From Deltaproteobacteria bacterium (GTDB taxonomy: Bacteria; Desulfobacterota; Binatia; DP-6): a DNA stretch of 64,000 nt. The notes beneath the pieces were generated by a model, which was not told the DNA's origin, searched no databases, and was given only the letters and a program-made list of their open reading frames with translations. Both the position numbers and the translations under genes were made by a program. Positions 23,793 to 32,463 of this stretch are shown in pieces. How positions within the stretch are numbered: the stretch's first letter is position 1; each line of letters opens with the position of its first letter. The stretch is taken from the NCBI GenBank assembly GCA_005879795.1, contig VBKJ01000139.1:1-64000 (forward strand). Reading direction: 5' to 3'.

Positions 23793-24865
23793 CGGAGCTT
23801 GAGGGTCGAGAGCGCGAGCAGCGCGCACACCACCGACACGATCCAGAAGCGGACGATGATCTGCGGCTCGGGCCAGCCGAGGAGCTCGAAGTGGTGATGG
23901 ATGGGCGCCATGCGGAAAATGCGCTTGCGGCGGAGCTTGAAGGAGATCACCTGCCCGATCACCGACAGCGCCTCGACGACGAACACCCCGCCTACCAGGA
24001 CGAGCACCAGCTCCTGGCGGGTGATGAGCGCCACGACGCCGAGCGCCGAGCCGAGCGCGAGCGAGCCCACGTCGCCCATGAACATCTGCGCCGGGTAGGC
24101 GTTGAACCAGAGGAAGCCCAGGCCGGCGGCCGCGAGCGCGCCGCAGAACACCGCCAGCTCGCCCGCCCCGGGGACGAAGGGGATCTGGAGGTACTCGGCG
24201 ATCTTCGCGTGTCCGGCGGTGTAGGCGAAGACGGCGTACGTGCCGCCCGCGATCATGACCGGGCCGATGGCGAGGCCGTCGAGCCCGTCGGTCAGGTTGA
24301 CGGCGTTCGCGGCGCCCACCACGACGAGCGCCCCGAAGGGCACGTACCAGAGGCCCAGGTCGGGCTGGACGTCCTTCAGGAACGGCATGGTGAGCTGGCC
24401 GCCATGCTCGGGCCGCAGGTAGATGGCGAGCGCGGCGGCGCCCGCGATCGCGAACTCGACGGCCAGGCGGACCCGGCCCGGGATGCCCGCCGAGCTCCGC
24501 CGCTGCACCTTGGCGTAGTCGTCGAGGAAGCCGACGAGACCGTGTCCCAGAGTCACGAGCACGGCGATCCACACGTAGCGGACGCTCAGGTCGGCGAGCA
24601 TCAGGGTGGCGAGCAGGAGGGAGAAGATGATGAGCGTGCCGCCCATGGTGGGTGTGCCGGCCTTGCTCGCGTGATTGGCGGGGCCGTCGCTGCGGATCGC
24701 CTGTCCGATCTGCAGCGCCGAGAGGCGCCGGATCAGCATCGGGCCGAGCACGAGCGAGAGCGTGAGCGCGCAGAGCCCCGCCAGCAGCGTGCGGAAGGTG
24801 ATGTACTTGAAGACGTTCAGGGGCGGGTAGGACACGTGCAGCGGGTAGAGGAGCAGGTAGAGCAT
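23789..24865 (-). CDS. mraY: Phospho-N-acetylmuramoyl-pentapeptide-transferase
   Basis: Membrane enzyme that joins the UDP-MurNAc-pentapeptide to undecaprenyl phosphate, making lipid I. The 358-residue protein has about ten membrane helices; ASKAGTPTMGGTLII, the Asp pair in LGHGLVGFLDDYAK, AVNLTDGLDGLAIGP and FNAYPAQMFMGDVGSLALGS carry the catalytic Asp residues, and MAPIHHHFELLGWPEPQI is the HHH loop. ATG 24865 (MLYLLLYPL) is family-like and overlaps the murF stop (TGATG); a GTG one codon earlier is possible. The last codon is followed by a TAG that belongs to the family 2 repeat. Confidence 0.97.
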   Translation of the reverse strand: MLYLLLYPLHVSYPPLNVFKYITFRTLLAGLCALTLSLVLGPMLIRRLSALQIGQAIRSDGPANHASKAGTPTMGGTLIIFSLLLATLMLADLSVRYVWIAVLVTLGHGLVGFLDDYAKVQRRSSAGIPGRVRLAVEFAIAGAAALAIYLRPEHGGQLTMPFLKDVQPDLGLWYVPFGALVVVGAANAVNLTDGLDGLAIGPVMIAGGTYAVFAYTAGHAKIAEYLQIPFVPGAGELAVFCGALAAAGLGFLWFNAYPAQMFMGDVGSLALGSALGVVALITRQELVLVLVGGVFVVEALSVIGQVISFKLRRKRIFRMAPIHHHFELLGWPEPQIIVRFWIVSVVCALLALSTLKLR

Positions 24866-26304
24866 CACGGCTGCCGCTCCCCGCCCGCCTCGGCGGTGAG
24901 GCGCCGGAGCACCTCCTCCATCGCCGCCCCGCGCGAGCCCTTGAGCAGGACGAGGTCGCCCGCCCGGCAGGACGCGGCGAGCCGCGCGGCCAGCTCGGCG
25001 TGGCTGGCCGCGATCGTGATCCGCTCGGACGGGAGCCCGGCCGCCTCCGCGCCAGCGCGCACCTCGGCGGCGAGCGGACCGAGGAGGAAGAGCGCGTCGA
25101 CACGCGCCGCCGCCGCGGCGGCGCCGAGCGCGCGATGCGCGCGTGGCGCCTCCTCGCCCAGCTCGCGCATCTCGCCGAGCGCCGCCACGCGCCGCCGGCC
25201 GCGGCTGGCGGCCAGCGTGCTCAGCGCCGCCGCCATCGAGGCGGGGTTGGCGTTGTAGGCGTCGTTCAGCACCGTGACGCCGGTCGGGAGCTGCGTCACC
25301 TCCATGCGCATGCCGGGGGGCTGGAAGGCCTCGAGCCCGGCCTGCATCGCGCCGATGTCGACCCCGAGGGCGTGCGCGGCCGCAGCGGCGGCGAGCGCGT
25401 TGGTCACGTTGTGGCGCCCGGGAACCGCGAGCCGGATCGCGGCCTCCTGCCGCTCGACGACGAGGCGGAACTCGGTGCCCTCGAGACCGTGGTCGACTAT
25501 CCCCTGCGCGCCGACCGTCACGCCGGCCGCCGCCTCCGTCCCGAACGGCACCTTACGTCCCGGGAAGGCCCGCGCCGACGCGCTGACCAGCGGGTCGTCC
25601 GCGTTCACGACCGCGGTCGCCGACGGCCGCAGCCGGCGGTAGAGCTCGGCCTTCGCCTCGGCGACGCCGTGGATCGAGCCCAGGCCCTCGAGGTGCGCCG
25701 GCGCGACGCAGGTGATGACCCCCACGTCCGGCTCCGCGATCTGCGCCAGGCGCCAGATCTCGCCCGGCCCGTTCATGCCGAGCTCGACGATCGCCGCCGC
25801 CTCCGTGCCCGCCAGGCGTAGCAGCGTGAGCGGGAGACCGACCAGGTTGTTCTGCGTGCCGGTCGTGCGCAGCACCCGCTCCGGGCCGAGGGCACGCGCC
25901 AGGATCGCGGCTAGCATCTCCTTGGTGGTCGTCTTGCCGTTGCTGCCGGTCACGGCGACGATGCGCGGGCGGCAGCGTCGGCGATGGAAGGCGGCCAGGT
26001 CGCCGAGAGCGGCGAGCGTGTCGCGCACGGCGATGACGCCACAGCCGAGGGGCCGCTCGGCGTGCGCCCGCTCGACCATCACGGCGCCCGCGCCGCGCCC
26101 GGCCGCCTCCGGCAGGAACTCGTGCCCGTCGTGGGCCTCGCCGCGGATGGCGACGAAGAGCTCGCCCGGCCGGAGACTCCGGCTGTCGGTCGTGACCCCC
26201 GGGAAGCGGGTGCGGGCGCCCAGCCGGACGAGCTCGCCGCCGGTGGCGGCGAGGATCTCCTCGAGCGCAAACGCCGCCGGCGCTCCCTCGATGGGCTCGT
26301 TCAT
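24865..26304 (-). CDS. murF: UDP-N-acetylmuramoyl-tripeptide--D-alanyl-D-alanine ligase
   Basis: Adds the D-Ala-D-Ala dipeptide to the UDP-MurNAc-tripeptide, completing the cytoplasmic precursor. The 479-residue protein has VTTDSRSLRPGELFVAIRGE at the N-terminus, IVAVTGSNGKTTTKEMLA (ATP loop with the carbamylated-Lys region further on), RTTGTQNNLVGLPLTLL, VELGMNGPGEIWRLA, PGRHNVTNALAAAA and VLNDAYNANPASMAAALS. ATG 26304 overlaps the murE stop by four bases, fixing the start although the open frame continues far upstream over murE. It is followed by mraY with a one-base overlap. Confidence 0.97.
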   Translation of the reverse strand: MNEPIEGAPAAFALEEILAATGGELVRLGARTRFPGVTTDSRSLRPGELFVAIRGEAHDGHEFLPEAAGRGAGAVMVERAHAERPLGCGVIAVRDTLAALGDLAAFHRRRCRPRIVAVTGSNGKTTTKEMLAAILARALGPERVLRTTGTQNNLVGLPLTLLRLAGTEAAAIVELGMNGPGEIWRLAQIAEPDVGVITCVAPAHLEGLGSIHGVAEAKAELYRRLRPSATAVVNADDPLVSASARAFPGRKVPFGTEAAAGVTVGAQGIVDHGLEGTEFRLVVERQEAAIRLAVPGRHNVTNALAAAAAAHALGVDIGAMQAGLEAFQPPGMRMEVTQLPTGVTVLNDAYNANPASMAAALSTLAASRGRRRVAALGEMRELGEEAPRAHRALGAAAAAARVDALFLLGPLAAEVRAGAEAAGLPSERITIAASHAELAARLAASCRAGDLVLLKGSRGAAMEEVLRRLTAEAGGERQP

Positions 26305-27761
26305 GCGAGTCTCCCGAGGGCGCGCCGCACCTCCTCGCGGTCGTCGAGATGGCGCTTCACGGTGCCGACGATCTGGTAGTTCTCGTGCCCCTTGCCGGCA
26401 ACCAGGACGAGGTCGCCCGGGCGCGCGAGGCGAACGCCGAGCGCGATTGCCGCACACCGGTCCGGCTCGACGACGTGGCCGGTCATGCCCGTCGCCCGCA
26501 CTCCCGCCTCGATGTCGGCGAGGATGGCGAGCGGGTCCTCGGTGCGCGGATTGTCGGAGGTGAGGACGACGACGTCGCTCCGCCGTGCGGCGGTCTCGCC
26601 CATGATCGGCCGCTTGCCCCGGTCGCGATCGCCGCCGCAGCCGAAAACGGTGATGAGCCGCCCGCGCGTGAGCGGGCGGAGCGCGTCGAGGGCGCGCGCG
26701 AGCGCGTCCGGCGAGTGCGCGTAGTCGACCACGACCATGAAGCCCGGGCCGGGGATCTGCTCGAGGCGCCCGGGCGGCGCCTCCGCCGCGGCAAGGCCGC
26801 GGGAGATCGCCCCCGGCGGCGTCCCGAGCGCCCAGGCCGCGGCCGCGGCGCCCAGGATGTTCTCGAGGTGTGGCGCGCCCACGAGTCGACACTCGAACGC
26901 CAGGCGCTCGGCGCCCAGGGCGAGCGTGCCACGCGTCCCTGTGAGGGAGGTCTCGACCTCGAGCGGGCGGACGTCGGCACGCGCCCCGCGGCCGACCCGC
27001 ACGCACCGGGTGCGAACGCTCGCCGCCAGGCGCGCGCCCGCCGGATCGTCGATGTTCACGACCGCCACCGGGTCGCGCTTCCCGCCCCCGGGCAGCTCGT
27101 CGAGGAAGAGCCGCGCCTTGGCGGCGTAGTAGCGCTCGAGGTCGCCGTGGAAGTCGAGGTGGTCCCGCGTCAGGTTGGTGAACACGGCGGCGTCGAAGCG
27201 GCAGCCCGCGACGCGCTCCTGCACGAGCGCGTGGGAGGAGACCTCCATCGCGACGTGCGTGGTGCCCGCCGCGCGCATCTCGGCGAGCAGCGCCTGGAGC
27301 GCGATCGGATCGGGCGTGGTGAGCGGGGCCGGCCGGCTCGCCCCGTCGAAGCGATAGGCGATGGTCCCCACCACGCCCGGGCGGCGTCCCGCCGCGCGCC
27401 AGATCGCCTCGAGCAGGTAGGTGGTGGTGGTCTTGCCGTTCGTCCCCGTCACGCCGACCAGCGTGAGCGCGGCGCTCGGGTCGCCTGCGACGTGGGCGGC
27501 CGCGCGGGCGAGCAGGCGGCGCGGCGCCGCCACCCGCACGACCGGAGTGCGTCCGGCGTCCACCTCCCCCGTCGTGATCACCGCGCGGGCCCCGCGCCCG
27601 AGCGCTTCCGCGACGTGCCGCCGGCCATCGGTGTGGGCGCCCGGCAGCGCGAAGAACACATCGCCCGGCCGGACCTGGCGCGAGTCGGCCGCGAGGCCGC
27701 CGACCTCAACGTCAACGTCCACCTCCACCCCCAGCGCCTGCAAGAGCTCGCTCAGCCGCAT
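26301..27761 (-). CDS. murE: UDP-N-acetylmuramoyl-L-alanyl-D-glutamate ligase (third residue, probably meso-DAP)
   Basis: Adds the third stem amino acid. The 486-residue protein shows ADSRQVRPGDVFFALPGAHT, VGVTGTNGKTTTYLLEAIW, TTPDPIALQALLAEM, AMEVSSHALVQERVAG, TNLTRDHLDFHGDLERY and VVDYAHSPDALARALDAL. Near the C-terminus it has TSDNPRTEDPLAILADIE; the DNPR motif marks meso-diaminopimelate as the amino acid (lysine enzymes differ here), which is the usual case in Gram-negative bacteria. ATG 27761 is taken 10 bp after the ftsI stop. Overlaps murF by four bases. Confidence 0.96.
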   Translation of the reverse strand: MRLSELLQALGVEVDVDVEVGGLAADSRQVRPGDVFFALPGAHTDGRRHVAEALGRGARAVITTGEVDAGRTPVVRVAAPRRLLARAAAHVAGDPSAALTLVGVTGTNGKTTTTYLLEAIWRAAGRRPGVVGTIAYRFDGASRPAPLTTPDPIALQALLAEMRAAGTTHVAMEVSSHALVQERVAGCRFDAAVFTNLTRDHLDFHGDLERYYAAKARLFLDELPGGGKRDPVAVVNIDDPAGARLAASVRTRCVRVGRGARADVRPLEVETSLTGTRGTLALGAERLAFECRLVGAPHLENILGAAAAAWALGTPPGAISRGLAAAEAPPGRLEQIPGPGFMVVVDYAHSPDALARALDALRPLTRGRLITVFGCGGDRDRGKRPIMGETAARRSDVVVLTSDNPRTEDPLAILADIEAGVRATGMTGHVVEPDRCAAIALGVRLARPGDLVLVAGKGHENYQIVGTVKRHLDDREEVRRALGRLA

Positions 27762-27771
27762 CGACGCGTCT

Positions 27772-29760
27772 TCACGGTGCGACCGTCACCGGACCCGGCA
27801 CGAGCCGGAGCGCCAGGCGCCGCTCGCGCGCGAGCGGCGCTCCCGGGGGCGGGGACTGCTCGCTCACGTAGCCGATGCCGCTCGCCTGCACGTCCCAGCC
27901 CGCCGCGTGCGCGCGGGCGAGCGCCTCGCGCCGCGAGAGCCCGAGGAAGCTCGGCGTCGAGGGCTCGGCCGGGGCCATCACGACGCGCGCGCCCCGCGCA
28001 GGGGCCGGCTTGCTCTTCTTCGCTTTCGGGGCGGTCCGCGCCGAGGCCATCTGGAGCGGCGGCGCCGGGCTCTCGACCCCGAGGCGCTCGAGGACCGTCA
28101 TCGCGATGGCCCGGAAGACCGGCGCGGCCACCACACCGCCGTAGCTCGAGCCGCCGGGCTCGTCGATCAGCACGAGGATGACGATGCGCGGGCTGTCGGC
28201 GGGTACGAAGCCGACGAAGGAGCCGATGCGCTTGGACGAGTAGGCGCCGGTGTGTAGGTTCACCTTCTGCGCAGTACCCGTTTTGCCGGCCACGGGAAAG
28301 TCGTCGAGGCGGGCCTTCTCGCCCGTCCCCCCCTTCTCCTCGACCACGCGGCGGAGGAGCGCGGTCACCGTCCGGGCGGTTCGCGCGCTCACCACGCGCC
28401 GCACGACGGCGGGCTCGTTCTCGAGCACGACCTGGCCGTCGGGGGTGAGCACGCGGCGCACGAGGAAGGGGCGCAGGAGGGCGCCACCGTTGGCGATCGC
28501 GCCGAAGGCGGCCGCCATCTGGAGCGGCGTCACCGACACCCCCTGCCCGAAGCTCAGCGTGGCGAGGTCGATCCGCGCCCAGCGCTCGACCGGGCGCACG
28601 ATGCCCCGCGTCTCGCCCGGCAGCTCGATGCCGGTGCGGGTGCCGAAGCCGAACGCCCGCACGTAGCGGTAGTAGCGCGCGGCCCCGAGGCGGTCCGCCA
28701 CCTTGGTCGCGCCGATGTTGCTCGAGTACTGGATCACCTGCGCGAAGCTGAGCCAGCCGTGCCGGTGCGCGTCGTGGATGCGCCACTTGCCGATCCGGTA
28801 GCGACCGTTCTCGCAGAAGAACATGTCCGTCGGCCCGACCACGCGCTCTTCGATCGCGGCGGCGGCGAGGATCGCCTTGAAGGTGGAGCCGGGCTCGTAG
28901 GGATCGGTGATGGCGCGGTTGCGCACACGGTCGTGCCAGCCGTGGTCGCGGCGCCGGCCGGGCTGGTTCGGGTTGAAGGTGGGTAGGTTGGCGAGCGCCA
29001 GCACCTCGCCGGTCGACGGGTCGAGCACCACCGCCGCCCCGCCGGCGGCCTTCGCCGCTGCCACGCCGGCCGCGAGCTCGCGCTCGGTGACGTCCTGGAT
29101 GCTGGCGTCGATGGTGAGCTCGACGCGGCTCCCCTGCGCGGGCGGCGCCGGCACCCCGGCGGTGAAGATCACCTGCCGGCGCCCGTCCCGGTCCGCCTCG
29201 ATGTCGCGCGGCTCCCCGCGGATCACGGTGTCCAGGCGGCGCTCGAGCCCCTCGAGCCCCTGCGAGTCCACGCCGACGAAGCCGAGCACGTGGGCCGCGA
29301 GGCTCGCGTGCGGGTAGAAGCGGCGGCCCTCCTGCACCGTGTAGACGCCCCTCAGGCCGAGCCGCTCGACGGCCTCGGCCTGGTGCGGCGGCACCTGCCG
29401 CTCGAGCCACACGAAGCGCTCGGCGCTGGCCGTCCTGGCGCGCACGGCAGGGAGCGGAAGATGGAGTGCCGCCGCCAGCGCGGCGAGGCGCGCGTCCTGC
29501 CCGCCGAACTCGCGCGGCCGCACGTAGACCGAGGGCACGTCGAGCGAGAGGGCCAGCGCCTCGCCGTGCCGGTCGACGATCGGGCCGCGGTGCGGCGTGA
29601 GCTCGATCCGGGCCCGGTGCTGCATGGCGGCGAGCCGCGCCAGCTCGGGACCGCGGAGCACGGTCAGGTCCACGGCGCGCAGCACGATCAGCACGAGCAG
29701 ACCGGCGAACACGCCCGCCACCGCGAGCATGCGCGCCTGAGGCGGCCGCGAGCGGGTCAC
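27772..29760 (-). CDS. ftsI: Septal transpeptidase FtsI (PBP3) with C-terminal PASTA domain
   Basis: Class B penicillin-binding protein that crosslinks septal peptidoglycan with FtsW. The 662-residue protein has one N-terminal membrane helix (LAVAGVFAGLLVLIVLRAV), the pedestal domain with RGPIVDRHGEALALS, and the transpeptidase domain with YEPGSTFKAIL (catalytic Ser in STFK), VIQYSSNIGATK (SSN) and VAGKTGTAQKV (KTG). After about residue 560 come a Lys/Pro/Ala linker and a PASTA domain (FLGLSRREALARAHAAG to SPPPGAPL), which E. coli FtsI lacks but Gram-positive and some deltaproteobacterial enzymes have. GTG 29760 overlaps the ftsL stop by four bases. Confidence 0.96.
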   Translation of the reverse strand: MTRSRPPQARMLAVAGVFAGLLVLIVLRAVDLTVLRGPELARLAAMQHRARIELTPHRGPIVDRHGEALALSLDVPSVYVRPREFGGQDARLAALAAALHLPLPAVRARTASAERFVWLERQVPPHQAEAVERLGLRGVYTVQEGRRFYPHASLAAHVLGFVGVDSQGLEGLERRLDTVIRGEPRDIEADRDGRRQVIFTAGVPAPPAQGSRVELTIDASIQDVTERELAAGVAAAKAAGGAAVVLDPSTGEVLALANLPTFNPNQPGRRRDHGWHDRVRNRAITDPYEPGSTFKAILAAAAIEERVVGPTDMFFCENGRYRIGKWRIHDAHRHGWLSFAQVIQYSSNIGATKVADRLGAARYYRYVRAFGFGTRTGIELPGETRGIVRPVERWARIDLATLSFGQGVSVTPLQMAAAFGAIANGGALLRPFLVRRVLTPDGQVVLENEPAVVRRVVSARTARTVTALLRRVVEEKGGTGEKARLDDFPVAGKTGTAQKVNLHTGAYSSKRIGSFVGFVPADSPRIVILVLIDEPGGSSYGGVVAAPVFRAIAMTVLERLGVESPAPPLQMASARTAPKAKKSKPAPARGARVVMAPAEPSTPSFLGLSRREALARAHAAGWDVQASGIGYVSEQSPPPGAPLARERRLALRLVPGPVTVAP

Positions 29761-30119
29761 CGCAGGACCACCACCTGTCCCTTGCCGGGCTCCTTCATCC
29801 CGAGCCGGTGGCGGGCGAGGTCGCCGAGACGGCCCGGGTCGCGCAGCGTCGCCAGCTCGACCTCGAGCTCGCGCTGCTCGTGCTCGAGGCGGAGCTGCAT
29901 GTCGCGCGCCGCGGAGAGCTCGTAGCCGAGATGCGTCACTTGGAGCCGGAGCCAGACCTGCAGCATGCAGAGGGCCACGAGCACGGCGCCCAGCACGAGC
30001 GCGCGGCGCACGAGCCAGCCGCGCATGGCGCGCAGCATGCGGCCGGGGTGCGTCGGCGGCCGTGCGAGCGGCCGCCGGACCACGAGGACGCGGGCCGCGC
30101 CGCCGGCGGAACGGCTCAC
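29757..30119 (-). CDS. ftsL: Cell division protein FtsL
   Basis: Small bitopic membrane protein that forms a coiled-coil complex with FtsB and FtsQ and activates FtsWI. The 120-residue product has a basic cytoplasmic tail, a membrane segment (ALVLGAVLVALCMLQVWLRL) and a periplasmic leucine-zipper-like coil (LSAARDMQLRLEHEQRELEV) ending in RLGDLARHRLGMKEPGKGQ, the region near the C-terminus that in relatives contacts FtsI. GTG 30119 overlaps the rsmH stop by four bases and its own stop overlaps ftsI likewise. Sequence conservation of FtsL is low; the call rests on topology, the MKEP-like tail and position. Confidence 0.9.
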   Translation of the reverse strand: MSRSAGGAARVLVVRRPLARPPTHPGRMLRAMRGWLVRRALVLGAVLVALCMLQVWLRLQVTHLGYELSAARDMQLRLEHEQRELEVELATLRDPGRLGDLARHRLGMKEPGKGQVVVLR

Positions 30120-31105
30120 GCGCGCTCCTCAAGCCGCTCGACGACCCGGAGGCGGGCGCTGCGGGCGCGGGGGTTGCGTGCGACCTCGAGCGGCGAGGGA
30201 CGCAGCGGGCGGCGGGTGAGCCCGCGGACCTTGGCGCTCCAGCCGCACACGCAGCGCGGCGTGCGCGGCGGACAGAGGCAGTCGGCCGCCCAGCGGCGGA
30301 AGGCGTCCTTCACGCGCCGATCCTCGAGCGAGTGGTAGGCGAGCACGGCGAGCCGGCCGCGCGGACGGAGCACGCGGTAGCCGTCGGCGAGGAAGCGCTC
30401 CAGCTCGCCCAGCTCGTCGTTCACGGCGATGCGGAGCGCCTGGAAGGTGCGGGTGCCGGGATGGCGCCCGGGCCGTCCCCGTCCGAGGACGCCGCCGACC
30501 ACGCGCGCGAGCTCGCCGGTCGAGCGCAGCGGACGCGCGCGCACGATGGCGCGCGCCAGCGCGCGGGCGCGCGGCTCCTCGCCGTACTCGGCCAGGATGC
30601 GGGCGATCTCACGCTCGGGCCAGTGGTTCACGAGCTCCGCGGCGCTCGGGCCGCTGCCCTCGTCCATGCGCATGTCGAGCGGCCCGTCGGCCTGGAAGCC
30701 GAAGCCACGCGCCGGATCGTCGAGCTGGGCCGAGCTGACGCCCAGGTCGAGCAGCACCGCGTCCGCCCCGTCCCAGCCGAGCTCGGCGAGGACGGTGGCG
30801 AGCAGGCTGAAGCAGGCGTGACGGAGGACGACTCGCTCGCCCGGCAGCCGCTCAGCCGCGCGCGCGAGGGCGGCGCGATCGCGATCGAGCCCGAGGAGCC
30901 GCGCCCCCGGGGCGGCGGCCAGCAGAGCCGCCGCGTGGCCGCCGAGACCCACGGTCGCGTCGACGAGACAGGCACCCGGCCGGGGGCGCAGCCACTCCAC
31001 CACCTCCCCCACCAGCACCGGAACGTGGGCAGCGCCCACCGGCCCGATGTCCGTCCGCGTCGTCACTGGCGGCGCCTCGCCTCCCCAAGCGCTCGCCGCC
31101 CCCAC
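30116..31105 (-). CDS. rsmH: 16S rRNA (cytosine(1402)-N(4))-methyltransferase
   Basis: Methylates N4 of C1402 in the 16S rRNA decoding centre. The 329-residue protein has HVPVLVGEVVEWLRPRPGA, the SAM site LVDATVGLGGHAAALL, DAVLLDLGVSSAQLDDPARGF, GFQADGPLDMRMDEGSGPSA, the FQALRIAVNDELGELERFL segment and HSLEDRRVKDAFRRWA near the end, all typical of MraW/RsmH. The start is GTG 31105; another GTG at 31066 lies nearer the first conserved motif. It is second in the dcw cluster between mraZ and ftsL. Confidence 0.96.
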   Translation of the reverse strand: MGAASAWGGEAPPVTTRTDIGPVGAAHVPVLVGEVVEWLRPRPGACLVDATVGLGGHAAALLAAAPGARLLGLDRDRAALARAAERLPGERVVLRHACFSLLATVLAELGWDGADAVLLDLGVSSAQLDDPARGFGFQADGPLDMRMDEGSGPSAAELVNHWPEREIARILAEYGEEPRARALARAIVRARPLRSTGELARVVGGVLGRGRPGRHPGTRTFQALRIAVNDELGELERFLADGYRVLRPRGRLAVLAYHSLEDRRVKDAFRRWAADCLCPPRTPRCVCGWSAKVRGLTRRPLRPSPLEVARNPRARSARLRVVERLEERA

Positions 31106-31164
31106 CGTTCGCCTCCACTCCCGCCCGCACCCGCCGGCGGCTCATGCTCACCCGATCATTTGCG

Positions 31165-31620
31165 CTACAGCCCGAGATCGTCCAACAGGTCCGGATTGTC
31201 TTCGAAGATCTCCTTCTCGTCGTCGCGGTCGACCAGATGATAGACGTCCTTGGCCCAGATGCGGAACTTGTCGATCGCGCCGACGAACATCACCTCGCGG
31301 CCAATGTCCGCGTACTCGCGCAGCGTGGGCGGGATCAGCAGGCGCCCCTGCGCGTCGAGCTGCACGTCCTGGGCGGAGCCAACGTAGTACGCCTCGAACG
31401 TGGCCAGCTTGCGGTTGAAGCGCTTCTCGGTGGCGATCTTCTCCTCGAGCCGCTGCCACGTCGAGAGCGGGTGGACGTCGAGGCACGGACGGCCGCGGCG
31501 CCGGAACTTGGTGACGACGAGGCGCTCGTCCTGGAGCCCGGAGAGCACCTCGCGGAAGCGAGCCGGGATAGCCACCCGCCCCTTGTCGTCCACCAAGTAC
31601 TGATGGGTACCGCGGAACAT
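31165..31620 (-). CDS. mraZ: Transcriptional regulator MraZ
   Basis: DNA-binding AbrB-fold protein, first gene of the dcw cluster, which in E. coli represses its own promoter. The 151-residue length is usual. Two swapped-hairpin AbrB repeats are seen: MFRGTHQYLVDDKGRVAIPARFR and, 75 residues on, VQLDAQGRLLIPPTLREYADI, with the conserved D-x-x-G-R-x-x-I/L-P core in both. The C-terminal tail is acidic (DRDDEKEIFEDNPD). ATG 31620 follows a GGGCAGGGA site. GTGGG-like repeats in its leader could be its binding sites. Confidence 0.96.
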   Translation of the reverse strand: MFRGTHQYLVDDKGRVAIPARFREVLSGLQDERLVVTKFRRRGRPCLDVHPLSTWQRLEEKIATEKRFNRKLATFEAYYVGSAQDVQLDAQGRLLIPPTLREYADIGREVMFVGAIDKFRIWAKDVYHLVDRDDEKEIFEDNPDLLDDLGL

Positions 31621-31643
31621 TCCCTGCCCTGCGGTGCATCCCT

Positions 31644-31707
31644 ACCCAACCACCACCCCAAGGCCCCATTTCCTCACAAACCACCACTTCCCACCATGAA
31701 TCCCCAC
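31644..31707 (-). promoter_or_regulatory. Possible MraZ-box region in the mraZ leader
   Basis: On the minus strand two GTGGG boxes (31703-31707 and 31690-31694) are followed by GTGGT and by TGGGG/GTGGTGG/TGGG runs down to 31644. MraZ of other bacteria binds clusters of TGGG-type direct repeats at this place. The spacing here (13, then irregular) is not the textbook 10 bp, so binding is uncertain. Confidence 0.35.
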
Positions 31708-31717
31708 CGCGCTCCGG

Positions 31718-31746
31718 TTTGTAGACCAGCTCGGTGCAGGTGTCAA
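31718..31746 (-). promoter_or_regulatory. Promoter of the dcw cluster
   Basis: Perfect TTGACA (31741-31746) and TACAAA (31718-31723) with a 17-bp spacer on the minus strand. Transcription would start near 31711, giving a leader of about 90 nt that holds the GTGGG repeats. This is the only strong promoter seen before mraZ. Confidence 0.7.
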
Positions 31747-31953
31747 GGAAAAAGATGGCGACCCCCGTCTTTCGCCCACGCTTCGCCCGCCGGCGCCGGG
31801 TCCCGACTGCCGTTTCGCGCCAGCTTGGAGGCCGTCGGGGCAGCCATGGGAGCGAGGCGAACGAGCCGCACCCGCCCCGGTCTACCCCGGCGGCCGCCCC
31901 GAAGAACCCGGTGACGCCGCGGCGCGGCATGAGATCGGCGCTCGGCAACGAAT

Positions 31954-32349
31954 CCGCCGGAGGAGGTCTGTAAGCCGGGTTCTGTCCTCCCGCTCAAGAG
32001 GCGGGAGCAGCAGCCATTCATCTGGTCCCCCGGTTGCCCAAGGGATCGAGCGACCGACCCGAGGGAACGGACGGGCAGCCCGCGTCCGGCCTCGCGGCCG
32101 GGCCTCCCTCCTACTCGGTCTTGCTCCGGGTGGGGTTTACCGAGTGCCCGCCCTCACGAGCGGGCCTGGTGAGCTCTTACCTCACCGTTTCACCGTTGCT
32201 CCGCGCCTCGCGGCGCGGGGCTGTCTCCTTTCTGTGGCACTTTCCCCCGATCGCTCGGGGCCGCCGCTAGCGGCCACCCTGCCCTGTGGAGTCCGGACTT
32301 TCCTCCCACCGCGCGGGGCGGCGAGCGACTGCTCGACCTCCTCCGGCGG
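31954..32349 (-). ncRNA. rnpB: RNase P RNA, bacterial type A
   Basis: The catalytic RNA that trims tRNA 5' ends. On the minus strand the 5' end (32349) carries CCGCCGGAGGAGGTC, which pairs perfectly with GACCTCCTCCGGCGG at the 3' end (31954-31968), forming helix P1. Inside are the conserved blocks GAGGAAAGTCCGGACTCC (32290s), GACAGAAAGGAG-like J region, and near the 3' end GAACCCGGCTTACAGACC. A GC-rich P12-type hairpin (GGCGGGCACTCGGTAAACCC region) is also visible. Length is about 396 nt, normal for type A. Plus-strand ORFs here are spurious. A family 1 repeat begins 12 bp upstream of the 5' end, where its promoter should be. Confidence 0.95.
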
Positions 32350-32361
32350 AAGCTGAATCTC

Positions 32362-32463
32362 CTGGGGGCCCGTCCAGTGCTCGCGCGGCTGCGCCGCGCT
32401 CCGGACTAACATCCGCGCGGCTCCCGCCGCGCGCTGCGTGAGCGCTCTCGCGCTCGGCCTCCC
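32362..32463 (-). repeat. Dispersed repeat family 1, copy C, between the zinc-ribbon gene and rnpB
   Basis: Shares the 5' block CTGGGGGCCCGTCCAGTGCT with copy B1 and the 3' block GAGCGCTCTCGCGCTCGGCC, but the middle (GCCCCCAGACCCCGTCGG) is replaced by another GC-rich inverted stretch (CCGCGCGGCTCCCGCCGCGCG). It starts three bases after the stop codon of the zinc-ribbon gene. Confidence 0.8.

Noticed and set aside
22766-25258. An 830-codon plus-strand ORF across murD, mraY and murF
   Set aside because: Antisense shadow of three intact essential genes; no conserved motif or ribosome binding site.
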